Shown: in pieces, positions 53,617 through 63,500 of the stretch
Numbering within the stretch: position 1 is the stretch's first letter
How the letters are laid out: every line of letters begins with the position of its first letter
Assembly: GCF_020215665.1 (NCBI RefSeq)
Contig: NZ_CP084061.1
Location: 5,113,001-5,177,000, forward strand
Direction: 5' to 3'
Length of the DNA: 64,000 nt
Origin: Blautia parvula
GTDB lineage: Bacteria; Bacillota; Clostridia; Lachnospirales; Lachnospiraceae
Position numbers and translations under genes: made by a program
Notes under the pieces: model-generated
Seen by the model: the letters and a program-made list of their open reading frames with translations, nothing else
What the model was told of the DNA's origin: nothing
Databases searched by the model: none

Positions 53617-55917
53617 ATGAAGAGCTACATATCCGAAACAGACAGCATGCATTATATATACGGCGATGACACAGAAGCCGTGCTGCGCACAATGGCGTAC
53701 CGGTTTATGGGAAATCATCCGCCCATGCCCTTTCTTCTCAGGGCTTTCCATGAAAATGGGGCCAGAAGGAGAAAGAACGGGGACGCAGTCCTGGATTTTC
53801 AGCAGCAGTTTCCCGGGGCCCTTTTGGGGGACTGGGGGGCAGCAGCCGGTGAAATGTGGTGCCCGGAAGGGAAAATGAGCCGTTTCCTGGTGAAGTGTGA
53901 GAGCCGGACATTAGTATATCTCAACCGGGAGCTGATACTTCTCTGTCCGGGAGCGGGAGAATATGAACTGACGGCCAAACTGCATGAAGGGATGAACCGG
54001 CTTTTCCTTGTTTCCAGAAAAGAAGCAGGATTTTGCTGTACGCTGACCAATAAAATGCCTCAGTGGGAGCCATGTTCTTATCTTATGCCCTTTGAGGAGA
54101 GGGGAGGAGAGGCTGGTTTTAACTTTACTTTGTTGAAAGCAGAGGAGGCGGATGAGAAAACAGCCGTGAATTTTTTTCTCAGGGAATCCTTCTGGGAAAA
54201 AACGGAGAAGGAGACAGAAAGAGTTTGGCTGCCGGCTGCAGACGTCCCCAGATTACCCTGGAAGGAAGCGGGCCAGATATGGTTTGCATGGACAGAGGTA
54301 CGTGCTGTACCGGGTACGGACCTGAAAAAGGCGTGGGAAGAGCTGATACGCTTTTTGAGGGAGCAAAAAGAAAAGAATCCGTGTATCAGAGCAGTTATGA
54401 TAGATGGATGCAGGATGGATGCGGATGATAAGGAATCGGGATGCTGCAGAAAACCATATCAGGAGCACTTCCGCGCTTGCTGCCAGATATCCTGGTTGAT
54501 CCGCACAGAGGAACGAACATGCGGGATGGCCTGTCCTGATTGGGAAAACAACCGTTGGGAATGTCGTATTCCGGTGGAGGCAAAGGGAAACTGCGGTGAT
54601 GTTCTCTTTCTGGGGCCTCTGGATTGCCGGGCGGAAGAGGCACTGATGACCTGGATCCCCGACAGACGGGAATTTCTTACAAAGCCCTTCCGGATATCTG
54701 ATTCCGGTGTTTTCTGGAGAACAAAATATCCATCTGTTGTTATCCGTCCCTTTGCAGAGAGCTGTCTGTTCGGCCGCTGGACATATCCCCTGGGGGTGAC
54801 TCTGTACGGAATGCTGCAGACAGGTCTGTATTATGAGATGCAGGAACTGATAAAATACGTGCGTGATTCCATAGAAATGGTGGTCATGGCTGACCGTTAT
54901 GCAGTCTATGACCGGGAAAAATACGGATTTCCCGGTGTCAACCAGCAGCTTCTTTGGATGGACGCCCTGGATGACTGTGGTTCATTCGGTTCCTGTATGC
55001 TGGAATACCTTCTGAACTGCATGGAAGCATGTCAGAAAACTTTCCCGGACATACGGCGTGCGCCCCGCTGCGGCATAGGCAAAAGCAATGTTCAAACATA
55101 CGCCGGGGAACAAGACAGATATTTTAAAGAAGAAGTACAGAGGATTGCCGGCAGAATCGGCAGATATATTTTAAAAGAACAGATCCGAAATGCGGACGGC
55201 TCTTTTAAGAGAAGAGACAACAGCATGTGGATTGATGATATGTATATGAGTGTTCCTTTTTTGATCAGGTACGCAGAAGTTTTTCATGATGACAATGCCA
55301 TAGAGGAAGCTGTCAGACAACTGCTCTTATATAAGAAGCATTTTTATTTCAAACCGCGTGCTGTGAAGGGAAGCGGGCACATTTTGTCCCACATGTATAA
55401 ACTGGAATTTGAACATGCGAATATGATCCCATGGAGCAGGGGAAACGGCTGGGTAGTTTTTTCACTCAGTGAACTGCTCATGAGGGAGAATCCGGATGTA
55501 CCTATGCGGGAGGAACTTGTGTCTTATTTCCATGATCTGTGTGAAGGCTATCTGGAGCTCCAGGATGAGGACGGTCTTTGGCATCAGATTCTGGACGAGA
55601 GGGATACCTACCAGGAGACATCTGCTGCAGCCATGTTCATCTGCGCCATGTCCAGAGGGATTCGTTATGGGCTGCTGCCGGAAGAACGGACGGCAGATTT
55701 TGCCGAATCTGTGTTCAGGGCCTGGAACGGTCTGGCGAAAAAGGCCATAGACAGGAAGGGAAATCTATACGGTGTCTGCCAGGGTTCGGGCTGGTCCTAT
55801 GAACGGGAGTATTACAGAGCCCTGGAATGGAATTTCAACGATACTCATGGAATCGGTATCGTTATGCTGGCAGGCGTGGAGACAGACAGATTAAAACATT
55901 ACCTGACAGAAGAGTGA
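53617..55917 (+). CDS. GH105-like unsaturated rhamnogalacturonyl hydrolase with extra N-terminal region
   Basis: 766 residues. The C-terminal half (about 375-750) is a GH105/GH88 alpha/alpha barrel: TYPLGVTLYGMLQTGLYYEM, MWIDDMYMSVPFLIRYAEVF with the likely catalytic Asp, and MIPWSRGNGWVVFSLSELLM. GH105 enzymes are usually about 370 residues. The N-terminal 370 residues look beta-rich, with YLNRELILLCPGAGEYELTA recalling a jelly-roll, and I do not recognise the family. No signal peptide. Removes an unsaturated galacturonate from rhamnose in pectin fragments, by family; follows the importer in one operon. Confidence 0.82.
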   Translation: MKSYISETDSMHYIYGDDTEAVLRTMAYRFMGNHPPMPFLLRAFHENGARRRKNGDAVLDFQQQFPGALLGDWGAAAGEMWCPEGKMSRFLVKCESRTLVYLNRELILLCPGAGEYELTAKLHEGMNRLFLVSRKEAGFCCTLTNKMPQWEPCSYLMPFEERGGEAGFNFTLLKAEEADEKTAVNFFLRESFWEKTEKETERVWLPAADVPRLPWKEAGQIWFAWTEVRAVPGTDLKKAWEELIRFLREQKEKNPCIRAVMIDGCRMDADDKESGCCRKPYQEHFRACCQISWLIRTEERTCGMACPDWENNRWECRIPVEAKGNCGDVLFLGPLDCRAEEALMTWIPDRREFLTKPFRISDSGVFWRTKYPSVVIRPFAESCLFGRWTYPLGVTLYGMLQTGLYYEMQELIKYVRDSIEMVVMADRYAVYDREKYGFPGVNQQLLWMDALDDCGSFGSCMLEYLLNCMEACQKTFPDIRRAPRCGIGKSNVQTYAGEQDRYFKEEVQRIAGRIGRYILKEQIRNADGSFKRRDNSMWIDDMYMSVPFLIRYAEVFHDDNAIEEAVRQLLLYKKHFYFKPRAVKGSGHILSHMYKLEFEHANMIPWSRGNGWVVFSLSELLMRENPDVPMREELVSYFHDLCEGYLELQDEDGLWHQILDERDTYQETSAAAMFICAMSRGIRYGLLPEERTADFAESVFRAWNGLAKKAIDRKGNLYGVCQGSGWSYEREYYRALEWNFNDTHGIGIVMLAGVETDRLKHYLTEE

Positions 55918-55930
55918 TTAGGAGGAAACT

Positions 55931-57916
55931 ATGTGCAACTGGGAGCAGGCATGGCTTGCATATGAACTGATAGAAAATCAAAAAGATAAGAAGTATTTTG
56001 AATCTGTGTATACACAGCAGAACGGAGTGCTGGTTGAAAGCGCACTCAGAGAAATAAAGACAGCAGCCGAAAAACTGTTTTCTATCACAGTGAGAAGAGG
56101 AGAAAACAGAGAGGAAGCGGGGCTTATATTAGAGTTGAATCCGGCCCTGAATCTGGGAAAAGAAGGGTATCAGATCACAGAGGAAGAAGACAGGATTTAT
56201 ATACGCGCGGCAAAAGAAAACGGGCTTTTATACGGAACATTCCGCCTTCTTCTTATGGTATCCTCCGGAAAAGAGATCACCGGCATTTCTATTCGGGAGA
56301 TACCGCCGAATCCTGTAAGGATGCTGAATCAGTGGGACAACATAGATGGAAGCATTGAGCGGGGATACGCAGGAAGATCCTTTTTTTATGAAAACGGGAA
56401 AGTCTGTGTGACTGAGCGGATCAGAGATTATGCCAGACTGCTCTGCTCTGTTGGAATCAACGGAATTTCTATTAATAATGTGAATGTGCGTAACGGTGCA
56501 GAATGGCTTATCTCAGAGAGGCATTATAAAGAACTGGAGCAGATTTCCCATATTTTTGCACAGTACGGGATTTCCATGTATCTCTGCATTGATTTTGCAG
56601 CACCCATGACTCTGGGCGGGCTTTCCTGCGCAGACCCATTGAAGGAAGAAGTAAAAGACTGGTGGGAGAAAAAATGCGGCGAAATTTTCGGACGGCTTCC
56701 CAATATGGGAGGCTTTCTTGTAAAAGCAGATTCCGAAGGACGTCCCGGACCCTTTGCCTACGGGAGGAACCATGCAGACGGTGCCAATATGCTGGCCCGC
56801 GCGGTTAAACCGTACGGAGGGACCATCATATGGAGATGTTTTGTGTACAACTGCCAGCAGGACTGGCGTGACCGCAGGACAGACCGGGCATGTGCCGGAT
56901 ACGACAACTTCATGCCTCTGGACGGAAAATTCGATGATAATGTCATTCTCCAGATTAAAAACGGACCCATTGATTTCCAGGTGAGAGAACCTGTCCATCC
57001 TCTTTTCGGGGGTCTGCAGCATACAAACCAGATGCTGGAAGTTCAGATCGCCCAGGAGTACACAGGACAGCAGATCGATGTGTGTTATCTGGTTCCCATG
57101 TGGAAAGAAGTGCTGGATTTCTCCACGGGATGTGGAAAACCGGAGGACACAGTGGCGGATATCATTTCCGGCAGGACATTCGGACAGCAAAGATGCGGTA
57201 TGGCAGCAGTAGCCAACACAGGAAGGGATGCCAACTGGACAGGCCATGACCTGGCAGGCGCCAATCTGTACGGATTCGGACGTCTGGCCTTTGCTCCGCA
57301 GCTATCCGCAGAGGAGATCGCCAGCGAGTGGATTTCCCTGCAGATCAGCAGAGACAGCGACGTGAACAGGAGTATTTCAGATATCCTTCTTCGTTCCAGA
57401 GAGGTTTATGAAAAATACACTGCGCCTCTTGGAATCGGTTTTATGGTGAACCCCGCACATCATTACGGTCCCAATCCCGAGGGATACGAATATTCCAAAT
57501 GGGGTACCTACCACAGAGCCGATCACCTGGCAGTGGGCGTTGACAGAAGCGCAGGGGGGACCGGATACAGCGAACAGTATTTTGAGAAAAATGCTGCCCT
57601 GTTCAGAGAAAAGGGAACCTGCCCGGAAAATCTGCTTTTGTTTTTCCACCGTGTTCCCTACACATACCGGCTGCATTCCGGAAAGACATTGATACAGCAC
57701 ATTTATGACAGTCATTTTGAGGGACACGAACAGGTCCTGCAGATGCAGAAAGACTGGGAACTTTTGGAGGGCAGAATCCCGCAGCACATTTTCTTAAGAG
57801 TTAAGGAACGGTTCACGCGCCAGGCTGAAAACAGCCGGGAATGGTGCGATGTGATCAACAGCTTCTTCTACAGAAAATCCATGATTCCCGACGAACAGGG
57901 AAGAGAAATCTTCTGA
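55931..57916 (+). CDS. GH67 alpha-glucuronidase
   Basis: 661 residues, ATG after AGGAGGAAACT. Cytoplasmic enzyme that removes (4-O-methyl)glucuronate from the non-reducing end xylose of xylo-oligosaccharides. N-terminal GH67N domain, central barrel with acid Glu in VKADSEGRPGPFAYGRNHAD near 275, the Asp of MPLDGKFDDNV near 335 and Glu in FQVREPVHPLFGGL near 355, then the C-terminal helical domain. Last gene of the importer operon, 13 bases after GH105, followed by a strong terminator. Points to glucuronoxylan use besides pectin. Confidence 0.95.
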   Translation: MCNWEQAWLAYELIENQKDKKYFESVYTQQNGVLVESALREIKTAAEKLFSITVRRGENREEAGLILELNPALNLGKEGYQITEEEDRIYIRAAKENGLLYGTFRLLLMVSSGKEITGISIREIPPNPVRMLNQWDNIDGSIERGYAGRSFFYENGKVCVTERIRDYARLLCSVGINGISINNVNVRNGAEWLISERHYKELEQISHIFAQYGISMYLCIDFAAPMTLGGLSCADPLKEEVKDWWEKKCGEIFGRLPNMGGFLVKADSEGRPGPFAYGRNHADGANMLARAVKPYGGTIIWRCFVYNCQQDWRDRRTDRACAGYDNFMPLDGKFDDNVILQIKNGPIDFQVREPVHPLFGGLQHTNQMLEVQIAQEYTGQQIDVCYLVPMWKEVLDFSTGCGKPEDTVADIISGRTFGQQRCGMAAVANTGRDANWTGHDLAGANLYGFGRLAFAPQLSAEEIASEWISLQISRDSDVNRSISDILLRSREVYEKYTAPLGIGFMVNPAHHYGPNPEGYEYSKWGTYHRADHLAVGVDRSAGGTGYSEQYFEKNAALFREKGTCPENLLLFFHRVPYTYRLHSGKTLIQHIYDSHFEGHEQVLQMQKDWELLEGRIPQHIFLRVKERFTRQAENSREWCDVINSFFYRKSMIPDEQGREIF

Positions 57917-57923
57917 TATATGC

Positions 57924-57971
57924 AAATCCTTTTGCCGGATAACAGAAATGTTTCCGGCAGAAGGATTTTTT
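57924..57971 (+). terminator. Terminator of the second importer operon
   Basis: AAATCCTT plus GCCGGA pair with TCCGGC plus AAGGATTT around a loop, with two unpaired positions per arm, then a T-run. It begins 8 bases after the GH67 stop. Confidence 0.85.
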
Positions 57972-57972
57972 A

Positions 57973-58212
57973 ATTTATCTTGTGTACAGAGGATTGGGAG
58001 CTGCCAGCGTGATAAGGAGCAGAATGTTCCATATCTGTATATTGCAAAGCGTGCTTCCGGGCCCGGAGTGAACAGCAGATGTAGACAGGCTTTGGCCTAT
58101 GTTTTAGGAAGTCAGATGTACAAAGTAGATGGAATGGGGTATAATAGGTAGAAAGCCAAAATCAAAAAATAGTGAAAAATTTGCGGAACCAGGCATCATA
58201 AAGGAGATAAAA
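57973..58212. other. Gap before the small membrane protein, nothing certain
   Basis: About 240 bases with one short frame (57948-58151, 67 codons) without ribosome site, family or coupling. No promoter pair is convincing. Possibly a remnant. Confidence 0.4.
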
Positions 58213-58446
58213 ATGCTTACATCATTAATTATAGGAATCATATCAGGCTGGATAGCCGGAAGAATCATGGGCGTAAAAAAGGGAGGCTTCATAAAAACCA
58301 TCGCAATTGGAATCGCAGGCTCCTTTGTCGGCGGAGGAATCATGTCGCTAGTGGGATTTTATGCGTACGGTTTTCTTGCCAATATTATGGTATCTGTTTT
58401 GGGGGCGTGCATTTTCTTATATATTGCGAAGAAGATTTTTAAATAG
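58213..58446 (+). CDS. GlsB/YeaQ/YmgE-family small membrane protein
   Basis: 77 residues from ATG 58213 with AAAGGAGAT upstream; an upstream in-frame ATG at 58129 has no site. Three short membrane segments and the family opening LIIGIISGWIAGRIMGVKKG. These transglycosylase-associated or stress-linked proteins are widespread, but their role is unclear. No evident link to the sugar genes on either side. Confidence 0.85.
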   Translation: MLTSLIIGIISGWIAGRIMGVKKGGFIKTIAIGIAGSFVGGGIMSLVGFYAYGFLANIMVSVLGACIFLYIAKKIFK

Positions 58447-58512
58447 TGGAAAGGTTGATATAACATCTGCGAAAACGCTTGAAAACATAGTCAAATGAGG
58501 AGAAATCTGGAT

Positions 58513-58556
58513 AAGCCTGTAGTTCAGCCGGATAGGCATGAATTACAGGCTTTTTT
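58513..58556 (+). terminator. Terminator of the small membrane protein gene
   Basis: AAGCCTGTA (58513-58521) pairs with TACAGGCTT (58544-58552), then T residues to 58556. Confidence 0.75.
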
Positions 58557-58852
58557 GGAGTACATAATATTAGACAATAGTTTGGGCAGCCTGCAATTTC
58601 ATAATATGGATTATCCGGCATCTCTGTTTTGAGGTGCTTTTTGTATGCTTAAATACAAGAGGCATGAGAGAAAGGATTTTTATGAAAATACCCCTTGCAG
58701 CACTGTTTTGGCAAGAACACTCTTAAAGTTTATGACATTGGGTGTAAACAGTAACCAATTAGTAAACTACAGGTAAGAAAGTAAAAACATGCACATAGAA
58801 TATCTGACTGATTTAACACTATAATAAAACAAAAAGTGTGAGGAGGCGTGTG
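58557..58852. other. Gap before the second GH43 gene
   Basis: About 296 AT-rich bases. A TATAAT (58820-58825) lies 27 bases before the next start, but no -35 fits at 16-18 bp. No operator of the LacI type seen before the paralogue at 27.5 kb is present here. Otherwise nothing recognised. Confidence 0.4.
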
Positions 58853-59749
58853 ATGAAATATCTGTTTATCTACTTTATTGGCGAACAGGAAGATGGAGAA
58901 CAGGTTTATTTTTCAGTCAGCAGCGATGGACTACATTGGGAAGATCTGAATCAGGGGAAACCTGTGCTGCGGTCTTGTGTTGGTGAGAAAGGTATCCGGG
59001 ATCCGTTTGTGGTCCGGGACCCGGAGAATGACAGATTCTATATGATGGCCACAGACCTCAGAATTGGAGCAGGAAAGGGCTGGGAGGAAGCGCAGTACAG
59101 GGGAAGCAGGAATCTGATCATATGGGAATCTGAAAATCTTGCAGACTGGAGCGGTCCGAGAAGCTGTACGGTGGGGGTACCAGAAGCTGGATGCGTGTGG
59201 GCACCGGAGAGCGTATATGACCAGGATGAAAAAGCATTCTTTGTCTTCTGGGCATCTATGGTACAGCTTGTGGGAGAATCTGAGCCAAAGCAGAGGATTT
59301 ATGGTTCCTATACCCGGGATTTCAAGAACTTTACAGAACCATTTATTTATCTGGAAACCGGAAACCATGTAATTGATATGAACATTGTCCGTGACCAGGG
59401 ATGGTATTATCGTTTTGTCAAGGATGAGACAACAAAAGGGATCAAAGCGGACCGGGTAAGGAAACTTTGCGGGGAAAGTGCACAATCCATCCACTCTGAG
59501 ATTCTTGAAAAACTTCTTGGAGTGGAGGGCCCGGAGGCGTATGAACTGCCAGACGGTCGGTGGTGCCTGATCGCGGACCAGTTTGCCAGCGGCGGGGGGT
59601 ATCTGCCGCTTGTGTGCAGTGAGCTTGAAAAGGGCGATTTTGAAGTGCTTTCGCATCAGGAGTATGATTTGGGAAAACTAAAAAAACGGCATGGATGTAT
59701 TCTGAAAATTACTAATGAAGAATATCTCAGGCTGAAAAACAGATATTAG
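58853..59749 (+). CDS. GH43-like hydrolase, paralogue of the gene at 27.5 kb
   Basis: 298 residues from ATG 58853, with AGGAGG 6 bases upstream. Same layout as the 27523 protein: DGEQVYFSVSSDGLHWEDLN, KGIRDPFVVRD, WAPESVYDQDEKAF, NHVIDMNIVRDQ. Cytoplasmic. First gene of a group with the cohesin-like protein (15 bases on) and the secreted GH53, so it probably acts on galactan or arabinogalactan fragments. Precise bond unknown. Confidence 0.85.
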   Translation: MKYLFIYFIGEQEDGEQVYFSVSSDGLHWEDLNQGKPVLRSCVGEKGIRDPFVVRDPENDRFYMMATDLRIGAGKGWEEAQYRGSRNLIIWESENLADWSGPRSCTVGVPEAGCVWAPESVYDQDEKAFFVFWASMVQLVGESEPKQRIYGSYTRDFKNFTEPFIYLETGNHVIDMNIVRDQGWYYRFVKDETTKGIKADRVRKLCGESAQSIHSEILEKLLGVEGPEAYELPDGRWCLIADQFASGGGYLPLVCSELEKGDFEVLSHQEYDLGKLKKRHGCILKITNEEYLRLKNRY

Positions 59750-59764
59750 GAGAAGGATAGACGG

Positions 59765-60577
59765 ATGAAAAAGAATGGGAGAATCATTCTGATAATATTT
59801 ACAGTCTTGTGGATGTTCACACAGACAATCCCGGTCCTGGCTGAAGGAGGCCCCAGGATTCTGATGAAACAGTTGGGCGAGCTGACAGAGGATAAAATGA
59901 TGGAGGTTGTCTGTGTTGTTGAAAACGGGGATGGAATTACTAACGGCAAATTGCGTATTATGTATGATGCTCAATGGATGAAGCTGACAGATACAGGAGC
60001 TGATGAGGCGTTAGACGGTGCCTTATGTGAGGTAAATGATTGTCTGACAGGCAATAAACCGGAAGGGGAGATAGTGGTGGCATTTGCCTCGTCATCCAGT
60101 ATCCGGGAGGAAGGAAGCCTTGTGAAACTGAATTTTAATCTGCCCAAGGGAATTCCTGACGAGGGGGCGCTGGAGGTGACAGTGGTCGCTGAGAAGATTG
60201 GTGGAGATGCAGGGACTGTGCAGGTCAATACAGAAAATCTGATAATCAGATCAGAGAAAGGCAATCCGGATGATCCGGACGGCGACAACAAAGACGATGA
60301 TAATAAGAAAGACCCGGATGATGATAAGAAAGACGATCAGAATCAGGGGGATCATGATGGGCAGAGCGGTAATGGTTCAGGGAATGGTGATAAGAAAAAC
60401 CAGGGAGGCAGTAAGAACCAGGGAAGCACCAGCAAAAAAAGTACATCCAGGCCCAAAGGAAATATCAAGACAGGAGATGAAACAAGAATCATACCATTTG
60501 TGTTGACAGGGGGCGCCGCTGCAGGCGTGTCTGTTTGGATGGTGAGAAGGAAGAAAAAGGAGGAGGCAGAAAAGTGA
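59765..60577 (+). CDS. Cohesin-like surface protein with wall- or membrane-anchor end
   Basis: 270 residues. Signal peptide to about residue 26 (MFTQTIPVLAEG), then a cohesin-like beta-sandwich of about 135 residues (GKLRIMYDAQWMKLTDT; GEIVVAFASSSSIREEGSLV), a low-complexity Asp/Asn/Lys/Gly linker (about 165-230), and a C-terminus with IKTGDE, a hydrophobic stretch (FVLTGGAAAGVSVWM) and RRKKK. This end resembles a sorting signal but lacks LPXTG. The start of the GH53 gene overlaps its stop. It may dock GH53 or other dockerin-bearing enzymes on the cell surface; no dockerin is visible within the window. Confidence 0.75.
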   Translation: MKKNGRIILIIFTVLWMFTQTIPVLAEGGPRILMKQLGELTEDKMMEVVCVVENGDGITNGKLRIMYDAQWMKLTDTGADEALDGALCEVNDCLTGNKPEGEIVVAFASSSSIREEGSLVKLNFNLPKGIPDEGALEVTVVAEKIGGDAGTVQVNTENLIIRSEKGNPDDPDGDNKDDDNKKDPDDDKKDDQNQGDHDGQSGNGSGNGDKKNQGGSKNQGSTSKKSTSRPKGNIKTGDETRIIPFVLTGGAAAGVSVWMVRRKKKEEAEK

Positions 60578-63500
60578 AACAGTTGAAAAAGAAAAGAATG
60601 CTGGCAATGACGCTGGCAACAGCTATGACAGCCCAGACCTTTGGCGCGGGCAGTCTGCCTGTAATGGCGGAGACAGTGGGTTCCTCACAAGACAGCTACG
60701 GAACTAATATGGACTTTGAAGCTGGTACAGAGGGCTGGACGACAGAAGGAGATGTGACGGTTGAGGAATCCAATGTCAGGCAGGGAAGCAAGTGTATCAG
60801 GATGGGAAAAGACTCTAAAATATCTCTGCTGGTGGGGGATATTCCCCAGGGGAGTTACACTCTGACAGCATGGGTCAGGGGCGTTAAGAGCAGCAACAGC
60901 GCGGAGCTTGTGGTAAGGGGAACCGGAGCGCCGGATGCAGTTGCACTTGTGGATACATACCTGGACGGGGATAAAAGTGTATGGCAGCAGATGGCCCATC
61001 GAAATGTGCTGGTGTACAACGGTCAGGCCCAGATTGATATCAGTGCAGGAAATTCCACCGAGTTGTATATAGATCAGTTGGAACTCACTCTGGATTCGCA
61101 GGATGAAAACGGACTTTCCAATTGGGGATTCGAGGATGGACTTACAGAATGGTCATCTGCAGGTACGGCAGAGGTGGTCACTGACTCCGCTGATACGGGG
61201 AAACAGGCCGTCCGTCTGGCAGCAGGAAGCCAGGTGGAGCAGAAGGTGGCAGTTGAGCCGAATACGAAATATGCGTTGACGGTGCGGGCAAAGGTTGATA
61301 AACAGGATACTTTTGCAACTACAAAATATACGGATGAGATAGAACGTCCAATCGGTGAACTTGTGGATCGTACCTCACTTGGGGACAGGCTGAATCTGGG
61401 TGTAAAAGCTGCAGACGGCACGGTGCTCCGCCAGGTGCCGTCAGGGACAGAGGACTATTCACTTGTGACTCTGACTTTCACAACAGGAGCGAATGACAGT
61501 GAGGTGACAGTTTATGCGAATACCATCTGTGATGAGGCTTATAAGGAATCTGTTACAGTGTGGTCAGATTATGAGACACATTTGGCAGACGACTGGCAGG
61601 GAAACGGAGAGGATTTTGCCTATGTGGACAATTTTGATTTGTTTGCGTTCAAAGACCAGAATTACATACGGGGAGCAGATGTCTCTTTTCTGCCTCTGAT
61701 TGAGGACAACGGAGGAAAATATTTTGCCAATGGAGTCCAGCAGGATTGTCTGAGAATCCTTTCCAATCATGGTGTCAATTCACTCATCAGCATGGTATTT
61801 GTACATGCAGGAAATAAAATCTATAACCCGGATGATGGGCTGAAGCAGATCTTCCAGGATTATAACATTGGACCTGACGGACAGCCATACCCGTACTTTA
61901 TGCAGGAGGGTTACTTCGACAAAGAACATCTCGTGGCTGTGGGAAAACGAGGAGCGGATCTGGGGCTTAGCTATATGCCGGGCTTCCAGTACAGCGATGC
62001 GTGGATCAGCGCCGGAAAGGCAAATACGCCTCTGGAATGGCTGAATGTAGATTATGAGGGCAACTTAAGCAACTCTGATTTGGATCATATGAAAACCAAT
62101 GTATACAATTATGTATATGACACACTGACAGCCATGAGAGACGGCGGTGTGGACATTATCGGTGTAAAACATGGAAATGAGCAGAACCAGGGAATCATCT
62201 GGCCGGTTGGAAAAGGCTCCAAGAGTAAAGGGCACGCAGAGCTTGTTGCAGCTTCCTATGAAGCTGCGGAGGATGTGCTGGGAGGAGTGCCCGGATTCAT
62301 CCATACGAATAATGGATACAGCCCGGCAGATGCAAACAGTTTTTTCGGAAATCTGCTGGATATGGGAGCAAAGATGGATGGTGCGGCATTTTCTCTGTAC
62401 GGCGGACGGGGAATAGATAATATCCTCAATATGGCATCTAACTCACTGACTAATGAGCGTTTGAAATACAGAGATTATGTGAATGTGGAGACAGGGTTTT
62501 CCTTTACCAGGTACAGACCGACATGGAACGCGGAGGGGTCAGCCATGGGCCAATCCTCTTACTACAGGACAAGCGGAAATGGTCAGTATAACTGGCTGCT
62601 TGACTATATGCAGGCTCCCTTTGATATTCCCAATCCTCATAATCAGCTCAGAGGATTTTATTACTGGGAAACTGACTGGACACCCACGCCAGGGGCTGGA
62701 AGCAGTTATCATGAATCTGTCAGCGTGAGCGGCAGGACTATGTTCAACAACGGAGATATGGGCATCGTGGAGATGGGAAGCAGCCAGCCGGGAAAAGCCG
62801 GAGATATGATGGACAGCATGTATGCCTATCTGATGAGAGGCTGTGTGAAAGAAAAGGCGGCGTCAACCCTTTCTCCCCTGAGAGGATACGGAGAGTATAC
62901 AGTGGAGGCTGGTCAGGTATCTGAAATCAGTCTGGAGCAAAGTGAGATCGATCTGATGCCGGGAGATACCCAGAGACTGAAAGTAAATCTGGCTCCTGCG
63001 GACAAGGTTCTGACAGACGGAGCGGTCAGCTATTCTACGTCTGACGCCTCGGTGGCTGAGGTCACAGAGAAGGGATTTGTCCGGGGCGTGGCAGCAGGCA
63101 CAGCTACAGTTACCGCGGAGGTAAAGGGACTGGCAGCATCTGTAAATGTGACAGTGGGAGAGCCAAAAGAAGCAGCCAAAGACGATCTGACTCTTAAATT
63201 GGGCAGAGATTCGACAATTGACAAAACGCCTGTAAGTGATGGAGAGGAGATAACTGTACAGGTCCTCTCTAAACTCCAGCTTGCCGCAAAACTGCCGGAT
63301 GAGGTCACAGATAAAGTGGTCATCTACACATCATCAGACCCTGAAGTGGCATCCTTCTTCGGTGAGACATGGCAGACACCCAGGGGATATATGCGCCAGC
63401 AGTCAGATAAGACCGAGAATGTACAGCTAAATGTGAAGAAAAAAGGTACCACCACGATTACAGCAGCCACTCAGGACGGAAAGTCTTCCCTGAGTTTTAC

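Noticed and set aside
57948-58151. 67-codon frame after the GH67 terminator
   Set aside because: Begins inside the terminator, has no ribosome site and no family match.
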